Shown here piece by piece: positions 16,681 through 25,213 of a DNA stretch of 51,835 nucleotides. The stretch comes from Pseudomonadota bacterium (GTDB lineage Bacteria; Pseudomonadota; Gammaproteobacteria; Steroidobacterales; Steroidobacteraceae). A program made the position numbers and the translations under genes. The notes under the pieces were generated by a model, which was not told the origin of the DNA, did no database searches, and saw only the letters and a program-made list of their open reading frames with translations. Numbering within the stretch: position 1 is the stretch's first letter; each line of letters begins with the position of its first letter. Location of the stretch: positions 1-51,835 of the forward strand of contig JAEWBG010000062.1 in NCBI GenBank assembly GCA_023391335.1, read 5' to 3'.

Positions 16681-17370
16681 ATGACTGACTCGCTCGTGCG
16701 CCTGCGTGGCGTCGCCAAGGACTACAAGCGCGGTGTCGAAACCGTTCACGTGCTGCAGGCCCTGAATCTAGACATTCCCAAGGGCGACTTCCTCGCGCTG
16801 ATGGGGCCGTCGGGTTCGGGAAAATCCACCTTGCTGAATTTGATTGGCGGATTGGATCGCCCCACCGCGGGCTCCATCGAAATTGCCGGTCAACGCATCG
16901 ACAAGATGAGCGATGCGCAGTTGGGCCGCTGGCGCGGCGCGAACGTCGGGTTCGTGTTTCAGATGTACAACTTGCTGCCGGTGCTCACAGCGGAGCGCAA
17001 CGTCGAGTTGCCTCTGCTGCTCACCAAGCTTTCCGCCTCGGAACGCCGCAAGCGCGCTTCGGCCGCATTGAGTCTCGTCGGATTGAGTGAACGCGCCAAA
17101 CACAAACCACGCGAATTGTCGGGCGGCCAAGAACAACGTGTCGGTATCGCGAGAGCGATCGTCTCCGATCCGACGCTGCTTCTGTGCGACGAACCGACCG
17201 GCGATCTGGATCGCAAGTCGGGCGATGAGATCTTGGATCTGCTGCAAGCGCTGAACGAGCAGCAAGGCAAGACCATCATCATGGTGACGCACGACCCGCA
17301 TGCAGCCGCACGTGCGAAACACACGTTGCATCTAACCAAGGGACAGCTCGGTCAGGACGCCGCCGCTTAA
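16681..17370 (+). CDS. ABC transporter ATP-binding protein (MacB/LolD type)
   Basis: A 229-residue nucleotide-binding subunit. Walker A is GPSGSGKST (residues about 41-49), the signature LSGGQEQRVGIARA has the MacB/LolD form, Walker B is LLLCDEPTGDLD and the H-loop is IMVTHDPHAA. The short length and the two following FtsX-like permeases place it in the type VII (mechanotransmission) ABC superfamily. These use ATP to drive periplasmic machinery or lipoprotein/peptide export and not classical import. It starts 52 bp after the adaptor gene, with AGAGGT before the ATG, and is followed by the first permease after 15 bp. Confidence 0.93.
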   Translation: MTDSLVRLRGVAKDYKRGVETVHVLQALNLDIPKGDFLALMGPSGSGKSTLLNLIGGLDRPTAGSIEIAGQRIDKMSDAQLGRWRGANVGFVFQMYNLLPVLTAERNVELPLLLTKLSASERRKRASAALSLVGLSERAKHKPRELSGGQEQRVGIARAIVSDPTLLLCDEPTGDLDRKSGDEILDLLQALNEQQGKTIIMVTHDPHAAARAKHTLHLTKGQLGQDAAA

Positions 17371-17385
17371 AGCGCAGAGCCCCTC

Positions 17386-18537
17386 ATGAAGTACTTGCAC
17401 TTACTCTGGTCGAATCTCGGCCGCAAGAAGTTGCGCACCTGGCTGACGCTGGCCTCGATCGTCGTTGCGTTCCTGCTGTTTGGAGTGCTGCAGACGATGC
17501 GTGCCGCGCTCACTGGAGGCGCCGATTTCGCGGGTGTGGATCGGTTAATGACGACACACAAGGTCTCGCTCATTCAACCGCTGCCGGAGAGTTACTTGAC
17601 GCGCGTTCGTGGACTCGATGGCGTTCGCGTTGCCACCTCCCAGGATTGGTTCGGCGGCGTGTACCAAGATGACCGCAATCAAATCGTTGCCATCGCTGTG
17701 GATGCGCCGAGCTTTCTCGATGTCTATCCGGAACTGCAACTCAAGCCAGAAGAGCGCTCGGCCTGGTTGAACGATCGACAGGGCGCGATCGTCGGCACGC
17801 TCATTGCGAAGCGTTTCGGCTGGAAGGTCGGCGACACCATTCCCATGCGTTCGAACATCTTCACCAACAAAGATGGTACGCAATCCTGGCCGATGAAGAT
17901 CTCGGGGATCTTCACCAGCACTAATGACGATCTTTCCAGCGTGTACTTTCATCATGAGTACTTGAACGAGGCCCGAAGCTTCGGACGCGACACCATCGGC
18001 TGGATTGTGATGCGAATAAAGAATCCGGACGACGCCGCGAAAATGGCTGCGAAGGTGGATGCGCTGTTCGCCAATTCCGAAACGGAAACCAAGACAGCAA
18101 CCGAAAAAGCATTCGCGCAAGCGTTTGCAAATCAGATGGGGAACATCGGCGCGCTTGTCACCGCGGTTGCGAGCGCGGTGTTCTTCACGATGTTGCTGGT
18201 GATCGCGAACACCATGGGCCAATCGGTGCGCGAGCGTACCAATGAACTTGCAGTCATGAAGACCCTGGGCTTCTCGAGTGCGTCCGTCACTGGGCTCGTG
18301 ATCGGCGAATCCCTCCTGATCACACTGCTTGGCGCGGCGATCGGGTTGTTGATCGCAGGCGGCGCATCCGTCGGCATTGGCCAGGCGCTGCAGAACTTCT
18401 TCCCCTCGCTCGGCATGCCTCGATCCACGTTTGCAATTGGGTTCGCGATTGCATTGCTGCTGGGCATTGTGGCGAGCGCACTTCCTGCGACTCAGGCCTG
18501 GCGCTTGAAGATCGTGGAAGCGCTGCGACGCACCTAA
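17386..18537 (+). CDS. FtsX-like ABC permease, first subunit
   Basis: A 383-residue membrane protein with the MacB/FtsX layout. One N-terminal helix (residues about 17-38) is followed by a large periplasmic MacB_PCD-like domain and three C-terminal helices starting near residue 250 (IGALVTAVASAVFFTMLLVIA, then two more up to residue 370). The conserved cytoplasmic turn reads RERTNELAVMKTLGFS, typical of FtsX permeases. It pairs with the next gene to form a heterodimer around the ATPase. Normal length for the family. The substrate cannot be inferred from sequence. Confidence 0.9.
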   Translation: MKYLHLLWSNLGRKKLRTWLTLASIVVAFLLFGVLQTMRAALTGGADFAGVDRLMTTHKVSLIQPLPESYLTRVRGLDGVRVATSQDWFGGVYQDDRNQIVAIAVDAPSFLDVYPELQLKPEERSAWLNDRQGAIVGTLIAKRFGWKVGDTIPMRSNIFTNKDGTQSWPMKISGIFTSTNDDLSSVYFHHEYLNEARSFGRDTIGWIVMRIKNPDDAAKMAAKVDALFANSETETKTATEKAFAQAFANQMGNIGALVTAVASAVFFTMLLVIANTMGQSVRERTNELAVMKTLGFSSASVTGLVIGESLLITLLGAAIGLLIAGGASVGIGQALQNFFPSLGMPRSTFAIGFAIALLLGIVASALPATQAWRLKIVEALRRT

Positions 18538-18564
18538 CGCGAAGAATCTCGAGGCGCAATCCGC

Positions 18565-19755
18565 ATGTCGAACACAATGTCACAAATCGCCGCTGTTACA
18601 GCAATGAACGTGCGCAATATGCGCGAGCGGCTCACATCGTCCATCGTGGCGCTCGTCGGCATCACGGGCGTCGTCACAGTGCTGATCGGTGTCCTGTCCA
18701 TCGGCGAAGGGTTTCGTGCCGTACTGGATCAGTCCGGCGCATCCGACGTTGCGATCGTGCTGCGCGGCGGATCCAACGACGAGATGAGCAGCGGATTCGG
18801 TCAGGACGTCGCTCGCATCATTTCTGATGCCAAGGAAATTGCCCGCGATGCAGATGGTCCGATTGCCTCACCGGAACTGTACGTGGTGGTCGACGTACCC
18901 CTTCGAAGTACTGGAACAGCGGCAAACGTTCCGTTGCGCGGTGTCTCCAAGCAAGCTAAGAAGCTGCGCCAAAAGTTTCAGATCATCGAAGGCAGAGATT
19001 TTACGCCGGGCACCTTCGAAGTGATTGCCGGACAAGGCGCCGCTAAGCAATTCGCTGGACTCACCGTTGGCAATAAGTTGCGCTGGGGTACGACGGAATG
19101 GACTGTCGTCGGCATCTTCAAAGATCGCGGCAGCGTCGCAGAATCGGAAGTCTGGACCGATGCGACGATCCTGCAAGGCGCTTACAACCGCGGTTCATCG
19201 TATCAATCGGTGCGCGCCAAGCTGACGAGTCCTGCAGCGATGAAGCCATTCAAAGATTCGCTCACATCGGACCCGCGACTCAATGTGAAAGTGTTTAGCG
19301 AGAAGGAATTCTATGAAGAGCAATCGAGAACCTTGCGAGCGCTCGTCAACACCATTGGCATTGCGATTGCGTTGTTAATGGGCCTCGGTGCAGTGTTCGC
19401 GGCCTTGAACACGATGTACTCCGCTGTGTCGGCACGCACGCGCGAGATTGCGACGCTACGTGCACTCGGATTCGGCTCGGGTCCAGTCGTGACATCCGTG
19501 ATTGTCGAAGCGCTCTTGCTCGCGCTGGCGGGCGGTGTAATCGGCATGCTGATCTCTTACTTCTCATTCAACGGCATGCGCGCATCGACGATGAATTTTG
19601 CCGCGTTCAGCCAGATCACTTTTGCTTTCACCGTGACGCCGGCATTGCTGCTGCAAGGTCTGATCTACGCACTGATTCTGGGTTTCGTGGGCGGACTGAT
19701 GCCGAGCTTGCGAGCAGCCAAGCTCCCGATCACGACCGGATTGCGCGAGCTGTAG
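18565..19755 (+). CDS. FtsX-like ABC permease, second subunit
   Basis: A 396-residue permease with the same four-helix topology as its upstream neighbour: N-terminal helix about residues 27-47, periplasmic domain, and helices near 262-284, 310-335 and 350-375. The conserved loop is SARTREIATLRALGF. It begins 27 bp after the first permease. The two share plan but differ in sequence, as expected for a heterodimeric type VII exporter. The glycosylase gene starts 15 bp later and may be read through from this operon. Confidence 0.9.
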   Translation: MSNTMSQIAAVTAMNVRNMRERLTSSIVALVGITGVVTVLIGVLSIGEGFRAVLDQSGASDVAIVLRGGSNDEMSSGFGQDVARIISDAKEIARDADGPIASPELYVVVDVPLRSTGTAANVPLRGVSKQAKKLRQKFQIIEGRDFTPGTFEVIAGQGAAKQFAGLTVGNKLRWGTTEWTVVGIFKDRGSVAESEVWTDATILQGAYNRGSSYQSVRAKLTSPAAMKPFKDSLTSDPRLNVKVFSEKEFYEEQSRTLRALVNTIGIAIALLMGLGAVFAALNTMYSAVSARTREIATLRALGFGSGPVVTSVIVEALLLALAGGVIGMLISYFSFNGMRASTMNFAAFSQITFAFTVTPALLLQGLIYALILGFVGGLMPSLRAAKLPITTGLREL

Positions 19756-19770
19756 TCGGGAAGCGATCTC

Positions 19771-20667
19771 ATGCCGGAGCTTCCGGACATCACTGTCTAT
19801 ATCGAAGCTCTGCAGCATCGCATCTTGCAGCAACCGATCGAGCGCGTGCTGCTGCACAACCCATTTCTGCTACGAACGGCGGAACCGCCTTTGACGGCGT
19901 GCGAAGGCCGCAAAGTGATTGATGTGCGTCGTCTCGGTAAGCGCATTGCGATCGGCACCGAGGGCGATATTTGGCTGGTGTTGCACTTGATGATCGCGGG
20001 GCGCCTGCACTGGTTCGATGCCTCAGCGCGCACCCGCCCAAAAGCCTCGCTGCTCTCCATTGCGTTCCCGAACGGTACGCTGACACTCACCGAAGCAGGG
20101 ACGAAGCGTCGTGCAGCCCTTCATGTAACCACTACGTCTCAGTTGCACGAGTTCGATCGCGGCGGCCTCGAGGTTTTGGATGCGGACGATGAGACCTTTC
20201 GCGCGCGAATGACCGAGCGCAACCACACGCTGAAGCGCGCGCTCACCGATCCCACCATCTTGAGCGGCATTGGCAATGCTTATTCGGATGAGATCTTGCA
20301 TCGCGCACAGCTCTCACCGTTGCTGCAAACAAAACAAGTGACGACCGATCAGTGGACAACACTACTCGCGAGTTGCCAATCGGTGCTGAAGGAATGGACT
20401 GAGCGCTTGCGTGAACAATCGGACGATGCCTTTCCGGAAAAGGTGACTGCATTTCACCCTGACATGGCCGTGCACGGAAAGTACGGCATGCCGTGCCCGA
20501 GATGTGGAACTGCGATCCAACGCATTCGTTACGCCGATAACGAAACCAACTACTGCCCACGCTGCCAAACCGGCGGCAAAGTGCTCGCTGACCGCTCGCT
20601 CTCGCGATTGCTGAAAGACGATTGGCCGCGAACGATTGAGGAGCTTGAGGCGAGGGTGAAGGGGTGA
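19771..20667 (+). CDS. Fpg/Nei-family DNA glycosylase
   Basis: A 298-residue base-excision repair enzyme. After Met removal the catalytic P-E of PELPDITVYIEAL is exposed; P is the Schiff-base residue and E the acid. The conserved Lys is in RRLGKRI. The helix-two-turn-helix segment is in the middle (LSGIGNAYSDEILHRAQLSP). The C-terminal zinc finger has CPRC and CPRC separated by 17 residues, followed by QTGG. The chain continues about 28 residues past the last Cys pair (KVLADRSLSRLLKDDWPRTI), longer than E. coli Fpg, a known subfamily shape. Oxidised purines (Fpg) or pyrimidines (Nei) are the likely substrates; sequence alone does not settle which. Confidence 0.88.
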   Translation: MPELPDITVYIEALQHRILQQPIERVLLHNPFLLRTAEPPLTACEGRKVIDVRRLGKRIAIGTEGDIWLVLHLMIAGRLHWFDASARTRPKASLLSIAFPNGTLTLTEAGTKRRAALHVTTTSQLHEFDRGGLEVLDADDETFRARMTERNHTLKRALTDPTILSGIGNAYSDEILHRAQLSPLLQTKQVTTDQWTTLLASCQSVLKEWTERLREQSDDAFPEKVTAFHPDMAVHGKYGMPCPRCGTAIQRIRYADNETNYCPRCQTGGKVLADRSLSRLLKDDWPRTIEELEARVKG

Positions 20668-20758
20668 TGAGGTGATGAGGTGATGAGGTGAACAGTGGTG
20701 ACCGGTAGCAACCCTCGCCGTTCACGGTATCACTCCATCACTTCATCACCTCATCACA
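20664..20758. repeat. Inverted 8-bp-unit array (element A)
   Basis: Starting at the glycosylase stop codon, GTGATGAG occurs three times in tandem (20664-20687), then GTGAACAG and a worn copy. After a short centre containing GGTAGCAACC, the reverse complement runs on: CCGTTCAC, GGTATCAC, TCCATCAC, TTCATCAC, CTCATCAC (20719-20758). Units keep an exact 8-bp step in both arms. The arms can pair into a hairpin of about 40 bp. It fills most of the gap before the MFS gene. Confidence 0.85.
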
Positions 20759-20807
20759 CGATCATGCCAGCCGGTACAATTCACTCAGCACTCAAGGTCA
20801 TCGCTCC

Positions 20808-22055
20808 ATGACTTCCACGCCCCAACCTCGCCGAGCAGCATTCGCGTTCGTCTTCATCACCGTGTTGCTCGACATGTTCGCGATCGGGATCATCATCCCA
20901 GTGCTGCCGCGTCTCGTCGAAGATTTCGTGGGCGGCAATACGGCCAAGGCCGCTTCGATTTACGGTCTGTTCGGGACCGTGTGGGCGTTGATGCAGTTTT
21001 TGTTTTCGCCAGTCCTGGGCTCGTTGTCAGATCGATTCGGCCGGCGCGCGATCATCCTGTTGTCCAATTTTGGATTGGGCCTCGACTACATCCTGATGGC
21101 ATTGGCGCCGTCCTTAACTTGGTTGTTCGTAGGCCGCGTCATTTCCGGCATCACAGCGGCAAGCATCAGTACCGCAGGCGCGTACATTGCGGACGTCACA
21201 CCACCCGAGCAACGCGCAGCCAAGTTTGGAATGTTGGGCGCGGCGTTCGGTGCAGGATTTGTCGTCGGCCCTGCGCTGGGTGGCGTACTTGGCGATATCA
21301 GTCCGCGCTTGCCGTTTTGGGTTGCGGCTGCATTCAGCCTCACAAACGCAATGTATGGATTGTTCGTGCTACCGGAATCGCTGCCGCGCGAACGTCGCGT
21401 CGGCTTCTCGTGGCAAAAGGCCAATCCGCTCGGCGCATTCAAATTGCTTCGGTCACATGCAGAACTCTGGGGTCTCGCGTGCGTCAGCTTCTTGAGCAAC
21501 TTGGCGCACGTGGCATTGCCCTCCGTATCCGTGCTGTACATGGGCTATCGATACGAATGGGATACGCGCTCGGTCGGATTGCTGCTGGCCGGCGTCGGCG
21601 TCGCTTCCATCATCGTGCAAGGATTTCTGGTGAGCCGCGTCGTGAAGAAGCTCGGCGAACGGCGCACGATGCTGGTCGCGCTTGCATTCGGCTTCATTGG
21701 GTTCGGTATACAAGGACTCGCGACCACGGGGGCGATCTACGTCATCGGCGTAGCTGCGATGTCGTTGTGGGGAATGATGACGCCCGCGGTGCAAGGCGTG
21801 ATGACTCGGCTCGTGGGGCCGAGCGAGCAAGGTCAATTGCAGGGCGCGAACAGCAGCGTGATGGGCATCGCCAATCTCTTCGGGCCAATCGTTTTCACGC
21901 AAACCTTCGCGTTCTTTATTGCAACCCACCGCGATTGGAAATTGCCGGGCGCTCCATTCCTCCTGTCGAGCGCGTTGCTTCTAACCGCCGCGATCGTTGT
22001 GCTGCGGTTGATGGCGACGCAGCTGAGTCGCTTGCCCGAGAAGCAAGCTGCCTAG
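20808..22055 (+). CDS. MFS exporter, TetA/TCR-like
   Basis: A 415-residue, twelve-helix major facilitator. Helix 1 holds LLDMFAIGIIIPVLPRLV, the motif of the Tet/drug:H+ antiporter 1 group. Loop 2-3 has motif A as GSLSDRFGRR and helix 5 has GAAFGAGFVVGPALGG (motif C). The closest overall pattern is TetA-like proteins of environmental bacteria, which do not necessarily confer tetracycline resistance. No TetR gene flanks it. The ATG at 20808 comes 50 bp after the inverted array; the ribosome site is weak (AAGG 12 bp upstream). It is probably monocistronic, with its transcript able to run to the terminator at 22344. Confidence 0.88.
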   Translation: MTSTPQPRRAAFAFVFITVLLDMFAIGIIIPVLPRLVEDFVGGNTAKAASIYGLFGTVWALMQFLFSPVLGSLSDRFGRRAIILLSNFGLGLDYILMALAPSLTWLFVGRVISGITAASISTAGAYIADVTPPEQRAAKFGMLGAAFGAGFVVGPALGGVLGDISPRLPFWVAAAFSLTNAMYGLFVLPESLPRERRVGFSWQKANPLGAFKLLRSHAELWGLACVSFLSNLAHVALPSVSVLYMGYRYEWDTRSVGLLLAGVGVASIIVQGFLVSRVVKKLGERRTMLVALAFGFIGFGIQGLATTGAIYVIGVAAMSLWGMMTPAVQGVMTRLVGPSEQGQLQGANSSVMGIANLFGPIVFTQTFAFFIATHRDWKLPGAPFLLSSALLLTAAIVVLRLMATQLSRLPEKQAA

Positions 22056-22074
22056 AACCTATCTCAGAATCCCT
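22055..22074. repeat. Dispersed 20-bp motif, copy 1
   Basis: GAACCTATCT-CA-GAATCCCT overlaps the last base of the MFS stop codon. A near-identical motif with TAA at the centre is at 51459-51479, also overlapping a stop codon. Eighteen shared bases in two places 29 kb apart are not expected by chance. Confidence 0.6.
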
Positions 22075-22343
22075 TGTGGCCGCGAACAATCGCTCGACTC
22101 AAACAAGCACGTTGGCACACGTCGCTTCTGGCGCGCATCGGCTACAGGGCTGCACGCTCGAGGTGCGTTGGAGAGGCTCGTTCGACGATTGAGGCTTGGA
22201 TTCCTGCGCCATCGGCCATGGCATAGCTCGTGCATTGGATGAAATCAGGCGCGCCGCTCGTGGGCGCGTCAGGATTGTTTCTTCGGTTTCATTCTGCTTA
22301 CGAGATGGTCGACTATCCCCCCCTGAGCCATCCTCCGATGCAG
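22075..22343. other. Gene-free interval ahead of a strong terminator
   Basis: About 270 bp between the MFS gene and the terminator. No protein-like frame is visible on either strand. A small hairpin (CGCGCC / GGCGCG, about 22250-22270) can form. The stretch is either a long 3' untranslated region of the MFS mRNA or a small RNA gene; I see no clear internal promoter. Confidence 0.4.
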
Positions 22344-22379
22344 GCGTGCGCGGCCAAACCCCGCGCACGCTATTTTTTT
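22344..22379 (+). terminator. Strong intrinsic terminator
   Basis: GCGTGCGCGG, a 7-nt loop (CCAAACC), CCGCGCACGC, then TA and seven Ts. A perfect 10-bp GC-rich stem with a T-run is a textbook factor-independent terminator for a plus-strand transcript. Confidence 0.9.
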
Positions 22380-22576
22380 CATCGTCAAACTTCTGACGCC
22401 CATCGCGCTGATCCGAAGATTCTGTGAACTCGACGGCACGCGATGCGACCTAATCTCGCCGCACGGCAGCTTTCCGCCGCATTGTTGGCGCGAAACTGCG
22501 CGGCGCCTCGCGAATTCACCGCGTTTCGAGGCTGGCATCCGATTTGCTTTAAGTATGGCAAAGCCAAGGTCTTGCC

Positions 22577-22768
22577 ATGCAATTCACACCGCGCGATATG
22601 AATCAGAACGCAGCCTCAGACGAAGAGATCATCTGCGTTCTCAAGATGAAGTACGGAATGTGCGAGAGCGAAGCTCGGGCGCTGAACCAGCGCGAGCTGA
22701 GGATTCGCATCGCCGCGCTGGATTTTCTGGCGAACAATCTGCCCGAGTCGGCGCCGCGAAGAGACTGA
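22577..22768 (+). CDS. Small hypothetical protein
   Basis: A 63-residue frame with protein-like composition: after a short polar N-terminus, DEEIICVLKMKYGMCESEA and RELRIRIAALDFLANNLPE look like two amphipathic helices. AAGG lies 8 bp before the ATG. ATG at 22598 is an alternative start (56 residues). The gene stands alone, after the strong terminator and convergent with the small exported protein at 22791. No family recognised; the helical content would suit a small regulatory or adaptor protein, but that is only inference. Confidence 0.5.
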   Translation: MQFTPRDMNQNAASDEEIICVLKMKYGMCESEARALNQRELRIRIAALDFLANNLPESAPRRD

Positions 22769-22790
22769 AGCGCCTTGGCCAACCTTGAAA

Positions 22791-23111
22791 CTAGAACTCG
22801 GCGAACTTCGCTTCCACGATCACTGCATCGGCCGCACAGCCGATCTCGCGCGAGGTCTTCGGACCTTGGTAAAACTCTTCGGACAGATCTTTGCCGCCGG
22901 CCGCATGCCATTGCACTCGCACAGCGATGGTCTTGAACGTGTGATCGTTCGCGAGCCACAGATGTTTGTTGGCGGAATCGCATTCCCCTTCGAACTTCAA
23001 GGTAATGAACGACGCCGGCGGCGGATCCTCGGCTGCATGCACCGAGCTCAGAAACATGGTTGCCAATGCAACTGCGGCTACACGGATTTTCCCGTCAATC
23101 GACCTGACCAC
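22791..23111 (-). CDS. Small exported protein of unknown function
   Basis: A 106-residue protein if it starts at GTG 23111, which has GGGAGGAA 6 bp upstream, far better than any upstream ATG. Residues 1-26 are a signal peptide (basic start, hydrophobic AAVALATMFLSSVHA, then EDPPPAS). The mature part is about 80 residues with two Cys (GECDS and IGCAAD), which could form one disulfide, and beta-strand-like segments (FITLKFEGE, TIAVRVQWHA, AVIVEAKFAEF). No family recognised. It is the only gene on its transcript and is convergent with the preceding small gene. Confidence 0.62.
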   Translation of the reverse strand: MVRSIDGKIRVAAVALATMFLSSVHAAEDPPPASFITLKFEGECDSANKHLWLANDHTFKTIAVRVQWHAAGGKDLSEEFYQGPKTSREIGCAADAVIVEAKFAEF

Positions 23112-23589
23112 TAGCCATTCCTCCCACCTGCGAGGCTCGGTTGCGCGCCGAGCACTGCCCTTTGTACCGCGTCCGCGTCCCAGCACCTCTGCGGATGCTT
23201 CGTACTCGGCCGCACGAAAACGTGATCTGGTTCACGAACCACCTGCTCCCAGTCCGCGGTGGCCTACGCCTTGCGTAGGGCGCGCAATATAGACCGGATT
23301 GCGTTATGACGCATGAACCCTGCTTCAAACTTTTGTCATCTGGCGCTCTACCCTCGCACGAAGAGTATGCCCATCGACATGTCGCGAACCTGAACGGGCT
23401 CAAAGATTGGGCACTGGGCGGCAGAAATTTGCCGCGTCAGCAGCACGGCGAACGTGCCCAAACCAACGGCGTGGAAAACCCGCAGGGCCTTGTGCGCCAG
23501 TCCACAGTTCTCCTGTCGTTCCGTTAAGTTTCGATGCCCCGACCCGCTATCTCGAGCTGAAAGCAGCGCGTTCTGGCGAGGTCGTTTTG
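23112..23589. other. Gene-free interval upstream of the MSHA operon
   Basis: About 478 bp that should hold divergent promoters for the exported protein and the pilus operon. A 7-bp hairpin with a 3-nt loop (CCTACGC-CTT-GCGTAGG) lies at 23263-23279, followed by an AT-rich TATAGA at about 23288. No riboswitch fold recognised, including the two c-di-GMP classes. Confidence 0.4.
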
Positions 23590-24534
23590 TTGTCTGTGCT
23601 GAAAAATCGGTTCGGTGCGAAATCGCAAGGCGTGGGTCAAGCAGGCATCGCGCTGCACGACGGTGCATTTGCATTGGCCGTCGTGCGCCGAACGCCGGAT
23701 GCCAAACCGTCTCTCGAGCACTGCGCCCTTCACGAATATCAAGGCGAGGCCAGTGCTGCATTGAAAGCCGCCCTCGACAAGGCCGGTGCACAGCGCGCGC
23801 CAACCTGCGCGGTGATCGACGGCGACGAATACCAAATCGTGCAAGTGGAAGCGCCGGAAGTGCTGCCCTCGGAAATGCGCGCAGCCATTCGCTGGCGCTT
23901 GAAGGATGCGATCAGCTTCAACGTCGACGAAGCCTCGGTCGACGTGTTTGAGATTCCCGATCCCGCGCGCCGAGCCCAGCAAAAAATGTTGTTTGCCGTG
24001 GCCGCACGCGAGACTGCCGTACAACGCATCGCGATGAGCCTCAAAGCGGCAGCAAAGGGCTTCAACGCGATCGATATCCCCGAACTGTGCCTGCGCAACA
24101 TTGCATCGATCCTGCCGCAGGACCAGAAAGGCGTCGCAATACTCGGCGTGCATGACAAGTTCGCCCAGCTCGTGATCACGCGTCAGGGACTGCTCTATCT
24201 CACGCGCCGTATCGATACCTCACGGCGATTCGATCCGCACGCGCAAGATCGCTCTGCTCTCGACGCGGGCTCATTGGCACTGGAGATCCAACGCTCGCTC
24301 GATTACTACGAAAGCCATTTCGATCAAGCCCCGATCGGCGACTTGGTCCTCGCACCCGCGGATGATCGCGTACACAAATTGGCCGACGACCTGAAAAACG
24401 AGACCAGTCTGCGCATCTCAGTGCTCGACGCTCGTGAACACCTCATCGTGCACAAGGCAGGCGAAGTGGTGCCCGATTGGGCCACGTTGATGGCGCTCGG
24501 TGCGGCGCTTCGCACTGAAGTCACGGAAGGCTGA
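23590..24534 (+). CDS. mshI: MSHA pilus biogenesis protein MshI (PilM-like)
   Basis: An actin-like PilM/MshI protein, about 314 residues. It would sit on the cytoplasmic face and recruit the PilN-like partner encoded next. The conserved parts are the GIALHDGAFALAVV strand near the N-terminus, RAAIRWRLKDAISFNVDEA and the C-terminal RSLDYYESHFDQAPIGDLVL. The open frame reaches back to 23407, but the first 60 residues look unlike protein. TTG 23590 (or 23587) has GGCGAGG 8-11 bp upstream and gives the expected short start (SVLKNRFGAK). This is the first gene of the pilus operon; the next gene begins one base after its stop codon. Confidence 0.8.
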   Translation: MSVLKNRFGAKSQGVGQAGIALHDGAFALAVVRRTPDAKPSLEHCALHEYQGEASAALKAALDKAGAQRAPTCAVIDGDEYQIVQVEAPEVLPSEMRAAIRWRLKDAISFNVDEASVDVFEIPDPARRAQQKMLFAVAARETAVQRIAMSLKAAAKGFNAIDIPELCLRNIASILPQDQKGVAILGVHDKFAQLVITRQGLLYLTRRIDTSRRFDPHAQDRSALDAGSLALEIQRSLDYYESHFDQAPIGDLVLAPADDRVHKLADDLKNETSLRISVLDAREHLIVHKAGEVVPDWATLMALGAALRTEVTEG

Positions 24535-24535
24535 C

Positions 24536-25213
24536 ATGCGCCAGCAGATCAATCTTTATCAGCCGATTTTCACGGAATCTCGCGGCGGGCTTGCCGCCAA
24601 GCCGGTCGGGATCGGCTTTGTGCTACTGCTCGTCGGTCTCGCCGCCTTCTCGTGGAATGAGCATCGGCAGATTGCCAGAGTGCAAACTCAACTCGACCAA
24701 TTGCGCGCTCAGCAGAGCGAGCTGCAAGCTGCGCTCGAACAGGACGGCCAAAGCACCGCGAACGAAACGCCCGAGCAACTCGATGCACGGGTGAAACAGC
24801 TCGACGCACAGGTCGCCGAGCGAACGCGCGCGGTCCAAATCCTGCAATCGGGTGCCGCCGGTCAAACCACAGGATTTGCGCAACGGATGGAAGCGCTCGC
24901 TCGCAGACACGTCGATGGCCTGTGGCTCGACCAAATGATTCTCTCCGGGACGAACGGCGCAATGACTCTGCGTGGCGCCACCATCGATCCCGATGTCGTT
25001 CCGCAATATCTGCGCAGTCTCTCCGCCGAACCCGCATTGGCCGGCACTCGTTTCGATGACTTCGTGATCGAGCGGCCGAGCAAACTGACCACAGCGGACG
25101 CGAACGCCGAATTTGTCGAGAGCGAATCGAGGCCTGCAAAGAAGAACGACGGACCAGTGCGCTTTCGCGCCGGCAGCAAGGCCCTCGATCCGACTGTGGA
25201 GGCTACCTCATGA
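24536..25213 (+). CDS. PilN-like pilus assembly protein (second MshI-type gene)
   Basis: A 225-residue bitopic inner-membrane protein. It begins MRQQINLYQPIF, the N-terminal signature of PilN-type proteins that insert into a groove of the PilM partner. A transmembrane helix (residues about 22-40) and a coiled coil (about 43-90: many Gln, Leu and Glu) follow, then a ferredoxin-like periplasmic domain. The last 40 residues are polar and probably unstructured. The start 1 bp after mshI and the ATGA overlap with mshJ show strict co-transcription. In Vibrio-type loci this function is annotated inside MshI or as MshI2. Confidence 0.8.
   Translation: MRQQINLYQPIFTESRGGLAAKPVGIGFVLLLVGLAAFSWNEHRQIARVQTQLDQLRAQQSELQAALEQDGQSTANETPEQLDARVKQLDAQVAERTRAVQILQSGAAGQTTGFAQRMEALARRHVDGLWLDQMILSGTNGAMTLRGATIDPDVVPQYLRSLSAEPALAGTRFDDFVIERPSKLTTADANAEFVESESRPAKKNDGPVRFRAGSKALDPTVEATS

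Noticed and set aside
20808..22055. Calling the MFS exporter a tetracycline resistance gene
   Set aside because: Family motifs are shared by many drug:H+ antiporters and no TetR partner is adjacent.
20981..22192. A 403-codon frame overlapping the MFS exporter
   Set aside because: It is an Arg-rich out-of-frame shadow of a full-length transporter.
22300..22345. Resemblance to 6S RNA (CCCCTGAGCC)
   Set aside because: Only ten bases match, the closing stem is absent and the terminator falls where the rest of the RNA should be.
23407..23589. N-terminal extension of mshI by about 60 residues
   Set aside because: The extension is rich in Arg, Pro and Cys and has no ribosome site; the family begins near the later TTG.
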